From Micromonospora foliorum (GTDB lineage Bacteria; Actinomycetota; Actinomycetes; Mycobacteriales; Micromonosporaceae), in assembly GCF_022229015.1 (NCBI RefSeq), contig NZ_JAKKFF010000019.1:1-36202 (forward strand): DNA of 36,202 nt, read 5' to 3'. Under the pieces are notes generated by a model. That model was not told the origin of the DNA and did not search any database. It worked only from the letters and a program-made list of their open reading frames with translations. This document shows positions 16,479 through 24,600 of the stretch, piece by piece. Position 1 is the stretch's first letter. Every line of letters begins with the position of its first letter. Both the position numbers and the translations under genes were made by a program.

Positions 16479-17405
16479 GTGACAGAGCGCACGGAATCCC
16501 TGCTCCAGCGGCAGCGCCGACCCGAGATGATGGCGTTGCTGCACGCGATGTCGGTCTGCCACCGCAGGGCCCAACGCCTCGACAACCTCCGAATGGCGCT
16601 CTCCGTCGCCATTGGCGTCGCCGGGGCGGTGGTCGCCTTCGCCGGCGTGTCGGGAAACGCCGTCACGGCCGTAGGTGCCCTCTGGGCGGTGGTCAACGCG
16701 ATCGGGCTCGGCTCCTGGTCGACCGGGCAGCTCCGCCGGGCGGCCGTCCTGCAGGAGATGTTCGACGTACGACTCTTCCGGCTGCCCTGGAACGCGGTCG
16801 CGGCCGGTGACCCGGTCGGCCCGCCGGAGGTCAGCCGCCTCGACCGTGCCTACCGGGGCGACGAGCAGTACCTCCGGGACTACTACGAGATCCCCGACCT
16901 GCCCCGCCCGTACGACGTGCTCGCCTGTCAGCAGCAGAACCTCGGGTGGGGCGCCCGGGTGCGCCGCCGGTACGCGTGCACAGTGCTAGCCGGGGTGGCG
17001 CTCTGGGCGACGGTGGGGGTCGTCTTCGCGGTGACCGCCGACCTCACCGTCTCGGCCCTGCTGACGCAGTGGTTCGTGCCGTCGCTCGGCGTCCTGCTGC
17101 TCGGTCTGGAGATCTACCGGGGTCAGCGCGGGGTGGCCGCCGAGCGGGACCGGGCCCTCGTGCTCCTCCAGCAGCGGGTCGCCTCCGCTGCCCGGCGCGA
17201 TGACGACCCGGCGACCGAGGCGGAGTTGCTGACCCTCGCCCGGCAGACCCAGGACCTGATCTTCCACAGTAGGCAGGGGCAGGCCCGCGTCCCGGACTGG
17301 TTCTTCCGACGGTTCCACGCCGCCGACCGCACCGACTTCCAGGCGGCGATGGACGACCTCGCGAACCTGCTGCGGACCGGCACACCCGCCGCCCGTCCCG
17401 ACTGA
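16479..17405 (+). CDS. S-4TM family putative pore-forming effector
   Basis: 308 aa from GTG 16479, chosen because GGGAGG lies 5 nt upstream; ATG 16434 and 16440 are further in-frame starts without a ribosome site. Four membrane helices in two pairs are visible: about residues 39-57 and 61-79, then 166-187 and 190-212. Between the pairs lies a conserved cytoplasmic region with FDVRLFRLPWN, then YRGDEQYLRDYYEIPDLPRPYDVLACQQQNLGW (about 125-157), which is characteristic of S-4TM proteins. The C-terminal 90 residues are charged and helical. S-4TM proteins were predicted, from context with nucleotide-signal and NTPase systems, to form pores that kill or halt the cell. Divergent transcription from the kinase/sensor gene suggests that it is the output module. 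Confidence 0.85.
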   Translation: MTERTESLLQRQRRPEMMALLHAMSVCHRRAQRLDNLRMALSVAIGVAGAVVAFAGVSGNAVTAVGALWAVVNAIGLGSWSTGQLRRAAVLQEMFDVRLFRLPWNAVAAGDPVGPPEVSRLDRAYRGDEQYLRDYYEIPDLPRPYDVLACQQQNLGWGARVRRRYACTVLAGVALWATVGVVFAVTADLTVSALLTQWFVPSLGVLLLGLEIYRGQRGVAAERDRALVLLQQRVASAARRDDDPATEAELLTLARQTQDLIFHSRQGQARVPDWFFRRFHAADRTDFQAAMDDLANLLRTGTPAARPD

Positions 17406-17592
17406 CCCGCCGCGACCTCCGGAACCAGTCATTCGATCGTGAACCGTCGGGCCGGATGGTCCGTTACGCGACGTAGTCGGCTTGGAGATAATGCCTGGTC
17501 GGCCGGCTACCTAGCGTGAACCCGTCATCACCAACGGCCTCGACGTCGGCGTCGCACCTGCCGCCCGTCCGGGCCTCAGACGGGAGAAACAC

Positions 17593-18498
17593 ATGCGTGC
17601 TCAGAACAACACCCGGCGGTTCGGCGCCCGAGCGTCCGTACTCGTGCTCGGTCTTGTCGCGGCCGGAGCGGTGCTCGCCCCGGCGAGCCCGGCGTCCGCC
17701 GCGGTCCCCGGTCTGGTGCGGGTCGCCGCGACCAGCGTCAGCGACTCGGCCGACTACCACAGCGTCACGGCGACCTGCCCGGTCGGGAAGGTGCTCACGG
17801 GCACCGGCTACGAACTCAACGGCGTGACCGGTGAGGGTGTCGTCGACGACCTGCGCCCCAACGGCGGCGTCGCCACGGCCCCCACGGCGGTCACCGTCGG
17901 CGCGTACGAGACCGAGGCGTTCGCCGGGAACTGGTCGGTGACCGCGTACGCGATCTGCGCCAACCCGCTGCCCGGCCTGGTCCGCGTCGCGACGGTCGGC
18001 GTCAGCAACTCGGTCGACTTCCGCAGCGTCACGGCGACCTGCCCGGTCGGGAAGGTGCTGACCGGCACCGGCTACGAACTCAACGGCGTGACCGGTGAGG
18101 GTGTCGTCGACGACTTCCGCCCCAACGGCGGCGTCGCCACGGCACCGACCGCGGTCACCGTCGGCGCGTACGAGTCGGACGCCACGGCGCTGAACTGGTC
18201 CGCGACCGCGTACGCGATCTGCGCCAACCCGCTCGCGGGTCTGGTGCGTACCTCTGCCGTGGGTGCCAGCAACTCTCTCGACTTCCGCAGCGTCACGGCG
18301 ACCTGCCCGGTCGGGAAGGTGCTGACCGGTGCCGGCTACGAGCTGAACGGGGTGACCGGCGAGGGCATCGTGGACGACTTCCGCCCCAACGGTGGCCCCG
18401 CGACCGCCCCGACGTCCGCCGCGTCCGGCGCGTACGAGGAGGACGCGTTCGCCGGGAACTGGTCCGACACGGCGTACGCCATCTGCGCCACGCCGTAG
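17593..18498 (+). CDS. Secreted protein of three tandem 88-residue repeats
   Basis: 301 aa, ATG with GGGAG about 7 nt upstream. Residues 1-36 are a signal peptide (basic N-terminus, LVLGLVAAGAVLAP core, ASA-A cleavage). The mature protein is three head-to-tail repeats at residues 39-126, 127-214 and 215-301. Each begins PGLVR/AGLVR, contains SVTATCPVGKVLTG.GYELNGVTGEG and DD.RPNGG, and ends NWS.TAYAICA. Each repeat has two Cys, probably one disulfide. The DNA copies (264-bp period) are nearly identical, implying recent duplication or gene conversion. The fold and ligand are unknown; similar repeats occur in exported actinomycete proteins of unassigned function. Confidence 0.85.
   Translation: MRAQNNTRRFGARASVLVLGLVAAGAVLAPASPASAAVPGLVRVAATSVSDSADYHSVTATCPVGKVLTGTGYELNGVTGEGVVDDLRPNGGVATAPTAVTVGAYETEAFAGNWSVTAYAICANPLPGLVRVATVGVSNSVDFRSVTATCPVGKVLTGTGYELNGVTGEGVVDDFRPNGGVATAPTAVTVGAYESDATALNWSATAYAICANPLAGLVRTSAVGASNSLDFRSVTATCPVGKVLTGAGYELNGVTGEGIVDDFRPNGGPATAPTSAASGAYEEDAFAGNWSDTAYAICATP
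17707..18495 (+). repeat. Three tandem 264-bp coding repeats
   Basis: Units start near 17707, 17971 and 18235. Stretches such as AGCGTCACGGCGACCTGCCC recur in all three. Units 1 and 2 are the most alike, and unit 3 diverges at its 3' end. Confidence 0.9.
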
Positions 18499-18505
18499 AA
18501 CCCAG

Positions 18506-18554
18506 TCAGCCGGTGCAGCCGCCCTGCGAACCCGCGAGCCGCTGCACCGGCTGA
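18506..18554. terminator. Hairpin terminator after the repeat protein
   Basis: A perfect 14-bp stem (18506-18519 with 18541-18554) flanks a 21-nt loop, 8 nt past the stop of the repeat protein and just before the end of the convergent small gene. No U-tract is seen. Confidence 0.65.
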
Positions 18555-18563
18555 GTGGTCGGC

Positions 18564-18785
18564 TCAGGAGCCGCCCTGGCGCTGGATCCGCCCGTCGCCC
18601 GAGACCTTGGCCCGGCCCAGGTCGCCTTCGGTGCCGGCTGGGCCGGTCGCGGTACGGCGGTGCCGTTGGTCGGGCGAGTGCTCCATGGGCGAGCCCTGGC
18701 GGCCCGGAGCGCCGCTGCCCGAATGCCGCCGGCCTCGCGCCGACTCGCCGCCGCTGTCGTGTTTGTTCTGCTTGTGGCTACCCAT
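18564..18785 (-). CDS. Small hydrophilic basic hypothetical protein
   Basis: 73 aa from ATG 18785. It is rich in Gly, Arg, Ser, His and Gln (MGSHKQNKHDSGGESARGRR) with almost no hydrophobic residues, so it is probably disordered. Third codon positions are strongly G/C in this frame, supporting real coding. It contains no Cys, membrane segment or signal peptide. No ribosome site is obvious. Small disordered basic proteins of this style are common in actinomycetes and may bind nucleic acid or act in stress, but nothing here assigns a role. Confidence 0.5.
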   Translation of the reverse strand: MGSHKQNKHDSGGESARGRRHSGSGAPGRQGSPMEHSPDQRHRRTATGPAGTEGDLGRAKVSGDGRIQRQGGS

Positions 18786-18938
18786 GGATCGCGCGTACCC
18801 GGTCACCGTGCGGCTAGTCCTGAGCCCTCGTCAGCTCCAAAGCCGTTCCGGGCGGTGAGGTGGATATCGGGCGGCGCGTAGACGTGTCCACACGCTGGCG
18901 GTGATCGGCCCGGTCGACGCTCGCGGGAGCGGGCGGAG

Positions 18939-19793
18939 TCACGGATTCCAGTAGACGAGAACCCTGGCCTGGTCGAAGCGTCGATCCTTCAGGTCGGCAC
19001 GCTGGATCACCCAGTGGATGCTCGCGCCGCCTTGTCTGCCGCCGTGGAACTCGGCCAGCAGAACCCAGTCACCATGGTCGGGCGGCCCACCACCGCGCAC
19101 CGGCCCATCGGAGCCGGAACAGCCCGAGGGGTTGGCGCCCAGCCACGCGGGGTTGAAACCGTTGCAGTCGGTGCCGTAGCCACCCAACAGCAGCGGCGTC
19201 GTCCAGCCTCCATAGGAGAACGGGCCGTCCGGCGCGTCGCCCAGGACGTCCTGCCACACCTTGGTCATCTCTTCGAAAGGGGGATCTCCCGGCAGTGGCG
19301 GAGACCACGGAGGCCCCGGGATCGTCTTGACGTACGGCAGAGAGATGTCGACCGTGAGGTGCAGATCGCCCTGCGGGATCTTCGCGTAGACCTCGGCACA
19401 CTCCTCGTCGTCCGGAGAGAAGCCCGGCGGATGCTGCTCCCGCTCATCGACGGCCACGCCCGCCGGCACGTACATCACCTCGCCGTAGCCGTCTTCCTCG
19501 GGCCAGCCGAACAACAGCATTTGGCCGTCGGCCGGTAGCGGAAGGTCGGTCACGTCTGCCGGAAGGGCACCGCAGTCGATGGTGGCGATCAAGGGAAACT
19601 TGGGGTCCTTGGCGTCGGCCGGGAGCATCACGGGCCCACGGATGGCGCCCACGACCGGCCCGTCACCCTGCTGTGTCAGGAGCGCAGACGGGCGGGCGAG
19701 CCCCAGCCAGCGCTCCACGTCGGCGGCGGGGACGCCGCGGCGCAGCGCCTCGGCGCGGACCTGATCGAGGATCTTCACGTTTCGGGGAAGCAC
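18939..19793 (-). CDS. DUF1963 (YwqG-like) protein
   Basis: 284 aa from GTG 19793, chosen because TACGGT lies 6 nt upstream (leaderless) and conserved-looking sequence starts shortly after (VKILDQVRAEALRRG). A longer frame to 19982 adds an Arg/Pro-rich leader that abuts the divergent gene and looks non-coding. The DUF1963 pattern is clear: FPLIATIDCGALP, LPLPADGQMLLFGWPEEDGYGEVMYV and the C-terminal GDWVLLAEF...GGASIHWVIQ. Two Cys lie in a Gly-rich loop (TDCNGFNP...GCSGSDGP), which is unusual for the family. The molecular function is unknown; YwqG-like proteins occur with toxin/immunity or antibiotic-response genes. Confidence 0.75.
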   Translation of the reverse strand: MLPRNVKILDQVRAEALRRGVPAADVERWLGLARPSALLTQQGDGPVVGAIRGPVMLPADAKDPKFPLIATIDCGALPADVTDLPLPADGQMLLFGWPEEDGYGEVMYVPAGVAVDEREQHPPGFSPDDEECAEVYAKIPQGDLHLTVDISLPYVKTIPGPPWSPPLPGDPPFEEMTKVWQDVLGDAPDGPFSYGGWTTPLLLGGYGTDCNGFNPAWLGANPSGCSGSDGPVRGGGPPDHGDWVLLAEFHGGRQGGASIHWVIQRADLKDRRFDQARVLVYWNP

Positions 19794-19799
19794 GGGAGC

Positions 19800-19805
19800 A
19801 CCGTA
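19800..19805 (-). promoter_or_regulatory. Candidate -10 (TACGGT) for leaderless DUF1963 transcript
   Basis: TACGGT on the minus strand, 6 nt before the GTG at 19793; no ribosome site is present. It supports the shorter start. Confidence 0.35.
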
Positions 19806-19984
19806 GGTCAATCGTGCGACGTTCTTCGACCCCGCCGGATGCGGTGTCGCAGTCGGCCGCCCGGAAGGCAGGCGCCCATGCGGTCGATACCGCGATTTGC
19901 CGTTGGCGGGCGGCATGTGGAAGCGCCCGACCATAGCGTCCGAACCACGGAGTTCCGGGAGCGCGCGATCTGTGGGAGGCAACC

Positions 19985-20620
19985 ATGCAGACGACCGAGG
20001 GTGTGGTGTTACCGGGCGAGCGGACCCCGGTCACCGTGAACGTCGACCGCTGGCGCGCAGGGCTACCGCCGGAGGCCTGGCCCGAGGGCCTTCCTGTGAC
20101 CGGCGAGATCTGGCGGCGCGACGTCTTCGCGGTGGCCGAGGCATACCGGGCGGGGTCCGCGAGCCCACGGCACCTACTGACGGCCGTGCTGGTCTGGGCT
20201 TACGGCCCCATCGGGTACGGCCCGTGGCGCGCCGCCAGGTCGCTCGACGCCGACCCGGACGGCAAACGCCTGGCGTACGCGCTGGAGGAGGTGTCCACCC
20301 CGACGCCCGACGAGGAGGCGCTGCGTACGGCGTACCGCCGCTTCCGCGACCCCGACCACGCTCGCCTGCCCTGGTTGGGGCCGGGCCTGTGCACGAAGGT
20401 CCTCTACTTCATCGGCTACCGGCGCGGGGTGGGCGGCGTGCAGCCCCTGATCCTCGACCGTGTCGTGGCCGGCCAACTCCCCGCCGAGGCGGGTGTCGGA
20501 CGCCGCAACGGCTGGTCGTCCGAGGAGTGGCTGACCTATCTGCGCTGGGCGGCCGAGCAGGCTCGGATCAGGGGCGTGGAGCCGGACGCGGTGGAGATGG
20601 CGGTCGTGCCCGACCGGTGA
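19985..20620 (+). CDS. 8-oxoguanine DNA glycosylase OGG-fold protein
   Basis: 211 aa, ATG with GGGAGG 5 nt upstream. The middle of the protein (HLLTAVLVWAYGPIGYGPW) and the motif LPWLGPGLCTKVLYFIGYRR (128-147) followed by VQPLILDRVVA (152-162) match actinobacterial proteins annotated with an OGG fold. In helix-hairpin-helix glycosylases a Lys and a downstream Asp are catalytic. Here K138 and D158 have the right spacing and order, so base-excision activity on oxidised guanine is conceivable but unproven. The protein lacks the N-terminal TBP-like domain of eukaryotic OGG1. It converges with the DUF4180 gene, leaving only 5 nt between stops. Confidence 0.75.
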   Translation: MQTTEGVVLPGERTPVTVNVDRWRAGLPPEAWPEGLPVTGEIWRRDVFAVAEAYRAGSASPRHLLTAVLVWAYGPIGYGPWRAARSLDADPDGKRLAYALEEVSTPTPDEEALRTAYRRFRDPDHARLPWLGPGLCTKVLYFIGYRRGVGGVQPLILDRVVAGQLPAEAGVGRRNGWSSEEWLTYLRWAAEQARIRGVEPDAVEMAVVPDR

Positions 20621-20625
20621 GGTGG

Positions 20626-20994
20626 CTACCGCGCGGCGCGAAGGCGGGCGTCCAGCGCGTCGAGGTCGGGGACGAACCAGATCTGCCCGCCCTGGTTCGA
20701 CTCGTGCACCAGGGCGCGCAACGCGGAACTCTGGGCGAGTTGCGGCGAGATGTCGCCGACGACTGCCAGCCGCACCCGGTAGTTGACGAACTTCTGCATC
20801 ACGTCGCCGGCGAAGCGGGTGCCCAACGAGAAGAAGCGCTCGTCGAGCCGGTTGGCCGGCACGGCCACCACCTGGGCGCCGAGGAACGCCGCGCCGATCA
20901 GGTCCAGCGCGTCCTGCTCGGTGGCCACCGGCGGCCCCGCCGGGTCGCAGACCAGCACCGGCACCCCTGCGCGTTCCTGGATCTCGTCAGACAT
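20626..20994 (-). CDS. DUF4180 protein
   Basis: 122 aa from ATG 20994, with GGAGG 7 nt upstream. It contains the DUF4180 pattern ALDLIGAAFLGAQVVAVPANRLDERFFSL...AGDVMQKFVNYRVRLAVVGDIS, with a Rossmann-like strand order and VHESNQGGQIWFVPDLDALDARL at the end. Function is unknown. The start overlaps the end of the upstream excisionase-type HTH gene by 8 nt, so both are made from one message and are probably coupled. The repeated pairing of DUF4180 with a small DNA-binding protein suggests a regulatory partner role. Confidence 0.85.
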   Translation of the reverse strand: MSDEIQERAGVPVLVCDPAGPPVATEQDALDLIGAAFLGAQVVAVPANRLDERFFSLGTRFAGDVMQKFVNYRVRLAVVGDISPQLAQSSALRALVHESNQGGQIWFVPDLDALDARLRAAR

Positions 20995-21439
20995 CGCGAA
21001 CCTCCCGGTTGAGCAGGCCATTGTCGGCGTTGAGAACGGCGTCGAGCAGGTGCAGCAGTTCGGCGGTGGCGGCCGGATCACCCAGGATGATGATCTTCAT
21101 GCGGTGGCGTTCCGCGTCGTGCACCGTCTGCACCCGCAGCGGGTGGGCCTGGTCGTGGGCGGTGTTGGCGCTGGTGAGCACGAGCGTGCCGAGCCGGTCG
21201 GCGGCGGCCCGGTCGACGCCGTCGATCTGCACGATGCTCGACACCTCCGCCTGCCTGGCGACGCTGGGCGCGGTCGGGGCGTGGCCGGTGAGGGCGTCGA
21301 GGTCGCTGGCGGCAATCCGGTACTGCTTGCCGATCCGCACCGCCCGGAGCCGGCCCGAGCGGATGTAGCCGCGCACCGTGCGTACGTGCAGGTTGAGCCG
21401 GCCGGCCACCTGCTCAACTGAGTACAGTTCTTCCGTCAT
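20987..21439 (-). CDS. Excisionase/MerR-type helix-turn-helix protein
   Basis: 150 aa from ATG 21439, with AGGGA a few bases upstream. Residues 5-50 are an excisionase-family winged helix (YSVEQVAGRLNLHVRTVRGY, then IRSGRLRAVRIGKQYRI). Residues about 62-140 form a separate small domain (IDGVDRAAADRLGTLVL, MKIIILGDPAATAELLHLLD) that may bind a ligand or the DUF4180 partner. Overlap with DUF4180 indicates an operon. TATCAT lies 8 nt before the start on the minus strand and a TCCCT/AGGGA inverted repeat spans 21442-21465, possible autoregulatory elements. No integrase is near, so it is not a phage excisionase in context. Confidence 0.8.
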   Translation of the reverse strand: MTEELYSVEQVAGRLNLHVRTVRGYIRSGRLRAVRIGKQYRIAASDLDALTGHAPTAPSVARQAEVSSIVQIDGVDRAAADRLGTLVLTSANTAHDQAHPLRVQTVHDAERHRMKIIILGDPAATAELLHLLDAVLNADNGLLNREVRDV

Positions 21440-21640
21440 CGTTCCCTATGATACTTCGACAGGGAAGGTTGGGGAGTGATGGGTCTGATGCGTTGGCGAC
21501 ATCAGCTCCAAAGGACCCGAAACCACCTGGACGGCGAGCCCCGCGAGGTGCCGGGGAACTGGTCGAGGCCGCGGTGCGCGAAGCGTTCGGCCGGTTAACC
21601 CGCCCGCGCTGTCGGACGGTTCCAGTACCGTCTGGGGACC

Positions 21641-24600
21641 ATGGACGCGCTCGGCGACGCCATCATCGGGCGGGATCACCCCGCGAGCCTGCTGCGCGCC
21701 GAGTTGGACCGCGCCACCACCAGCCACGGCGGTCTCGTCCTGGTCACCGGCGAGCCGGGCATCGGCAAGACGACGCTTGTCACGTCGGCGGCCCGGGAGG
21801 CCCGACAGCGCGGCGCGCTGGTGCTCGGCGCCGCCTGCTGGGATTCCGACAGCGCCCCCGGCTACTGGCCGTGGGTGCAGGTGCTGCGCGGCCTGCGGCG
21901 CTCCGCCGACGACTGGGCGGTGGCGCGGCAGTCCGCCGAACCGGCCCTCGCAGCCCTGCTCGGCCAGTCCGGCGTCGGCGGCGAGCAGGCCGGTCGCCTC
22001 GTCAGTTGGTCCGGCGTCGACCCGGGCCCGGACGCCGCCGACCAGGAGGCGTTCGCGCTTTACGACGCGGTGACCGCCGCGCTGGTCGCCGTCTCCCAGC
22101 ACCGGCCGGTCGTGGTCGTCCTCGACGACCTGCACTGGGCCGACCCGGCCTCACTGCGGTTGCTGAGCTTCGCCGCACAGCACACCTGGTTCGAGCGGCT
22201 CCTGTTGATCGGCACCTACCGCGACGCCGAGGTCGAGTCGGGCGAGCATCCGCTGCGCCCGCTGCTGATGCCGCTGGTCGCGAAGGCCACCACGATCACG
22301 CTCACCGGTTTCACCCGCGACGAGGTGGCCGCACTGATGACCCGGACCGCCGGCCGGGAGCCCGAGGCCGGCCTGGTCGACGAGGTGCACCGGCGCACCG
22401 GCGGCAACCCGTTCTTCGTCGAGCAGACCGCGCGACTCTGGCACGCCGACGACGCGGTCGGCACGATCGCACCCGGCGTGCGGGAGGCGGTGCGCCGCCG
22501 CCTGGCCCAACTACCCGCCGCCGTCGTGGAGGCACTGACCGTCGCCGCAGTGCTGGGTCGCGAGTTCCACCGTCAGGTCCTCGCGGCCTGCGCGGCCGCC
22601 CCGGCGGCGCAGGTCGACCGGCTGCTCGACCGGGCGGTGACCGCCCGACTGGTGGTCGCCCGGGGCGGTGGCCGCTTCGCCTTCGCCCACGACCTGGTCC
22701 GCGAAACCCTCTACGACGGGCTGACCGACGACGACCGGCGGGCCCGGCACGGCGCGGTCGTCCGGGCGGTCGACGACCTGCGGGAGCTCACCGACCGGTT
22801 GATCCCGGCCGACCTCGCCCGCCACGCCTACCTCGCCGGCCCCGCGCTCGACCGGGCCCGGGTGGCCACGCTGCTGGTCGCCGCGGGTAGGGACGCGTTC
22901 GCCCGGCTGGCCGGCGACGAGGCGGCGGTGCACTTCCGCCGAGCCCTGGAGGTCGTCGAAGACCCGGCACAACGAGTGCGGATCCTGGTCGAGTTCGCCG
23001 AGTCGCACTATCACCACGCCGGGCGGGAGGAGGTCGCGCGACTGCTGGCCGAGGCAGCCAAGCTGGCCCGTTCACTCGACGACCCGGTGTTGCTGGCCCG
23101 GGTCGCGCTCACCGTGAACCGTTCCCGCCAGGTGGAGACCGCCCAGTCGATCGAGGCGGCAGAGTTGGTGCGCGAGGCGTACCGCCGGTTGATCGGCGAA
23201 CCGGACACGACCGCGACGGTTGGCGCCCTGGTCGCCGACCTGATCACCGCCACCGAGACGATCGCCCGTCGAGGGCAGGATGACGAGGCGCTCACCTTCA
23301 GCCTCTGGGCCCGCCACGACACGACCTGGGGGCTCGGCACCGCCGCGACCCGAGCCGCGCTCACCGCCGAGATCCGGGACGTGGCCCGTCGGACGGGCGA
23401 CCGGGAGACCGAGCTGTGGGCGACCTCGCTGCGCTGGGTGGCGCTGCTGGAGCTGGGTGACCCTCGCTTCGCCGAGGAGCTCACCACCTTCGTCGACGCC
23501 GAACGGCAGGGCGACTTCGCCCGGCACCGGATGGCCGCGGCCGTCGACAGCGGGATCATCGCGGCGTTCCGGGGCGACTTCACCAGGGCCGACGAGCGGT
23601 TCGCCGTCCTCACCGACCGGGCCGACCCGGGTCACACCGAGTTCGGCTTCATGGGTCATCACCTGCGGTGGTCACGGCTGCTGCTCCAGGGCCGGGTCGA
23701 CGAGGCCGCCGCGCTCGTGGACGGGCTGGCCCCGACCGACTACCCCTACCGGGAGCTGCTGCGGGCGATCACCGCCGTGGAGCGTGGCGACGACGAGACG
23801 GCGATCCGGCTGACCGCCGGCATCGAGGCCGCCGCCATCCGGTACCCGCGCCCGGTGTCACCGCTGTGGCTACGGCTACGGGCGCAGGTCGCCGCCGCGT
23901 CCGCCGACCCACAGCGCTGCGACGCCGCGCGGGCCGCGCTCGCCCCACACCGTGGAGAGTGGACGGTGGGGCTCTTCGGCTGCGATATCAGTGGCCCCGT
24001 CGACCACTGGCTGGCGCTGATCGACGCCGCCCAGGAACGCTGGGACGACGCCATCGCCGGCTTCACCGCCGCTCGGGACTCCGCCGATCGGATGGGCTCC
24101 CGACCCTGGTCGCTGCTCGCCCGCACCGGCCTCGCGAACGCCCTCGCCGGCCGAGGCCACCCGGGTGACACCGCGACGTCGACCGCCCTGCGCGCCTCCG
24201 CCGTCGAGGAGGCGACCGCTCTCGGCATGACGCAGGTGCTCCACCGGCTCGCCGCCCCGACGGCCCCCGACACCGACCGCCCAAACCAGGCCGTCGCACC
24301 GGGTCAGGCTGCTGGGTCGGGCCAGGCCGTCGGCTCGGGTCACGCTGCTGGGTCGGGCCAGGGTCTCGGGTCGGCCCAGGCCGTCGCCTCGGCCCAGGCC
24401 GTCGCGCCGGGTCAGGTTGTCGCGCCTGGCCAGGCCGCGCCGGTCGCGGCTGCCGTCGAGGGGTACGAGTTTCGGCGCGACGGGCCGGTCTGGCAACTCG
24501 GGTACGACGGTGTCGTGGTGCACCTGCCCGACGCCAAGGGCCTGCACGACCTGCATCTGCTGCTCAGCCGCCCGGGCAGCGACGTGCCGGCGGTCGAGTT

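Noticed and set aside
19794..19982. N-terminal extension of DUF1963
   Set aside because: Arg/Pro-rich, no ribosome site, would abut the divergent OGG-fold gene.
20987..21439. Phage or integrative-element excisionase
   Set aside because: The helix-turn-helix resembles excisionase, but no integrase, att repeats or phage genes are present, and it is paired with DUF4180.
21448..22890. 480-aa plus-strand frame
   Set aside because: Overlaps the ATPase in another frame and is almost pure Arg/Pro/Gly/Ala.
24287..24430. CRISPR-like array
   Set aside because: The repeats are 18-bp in-frame coding units without spacers, a protein linker.
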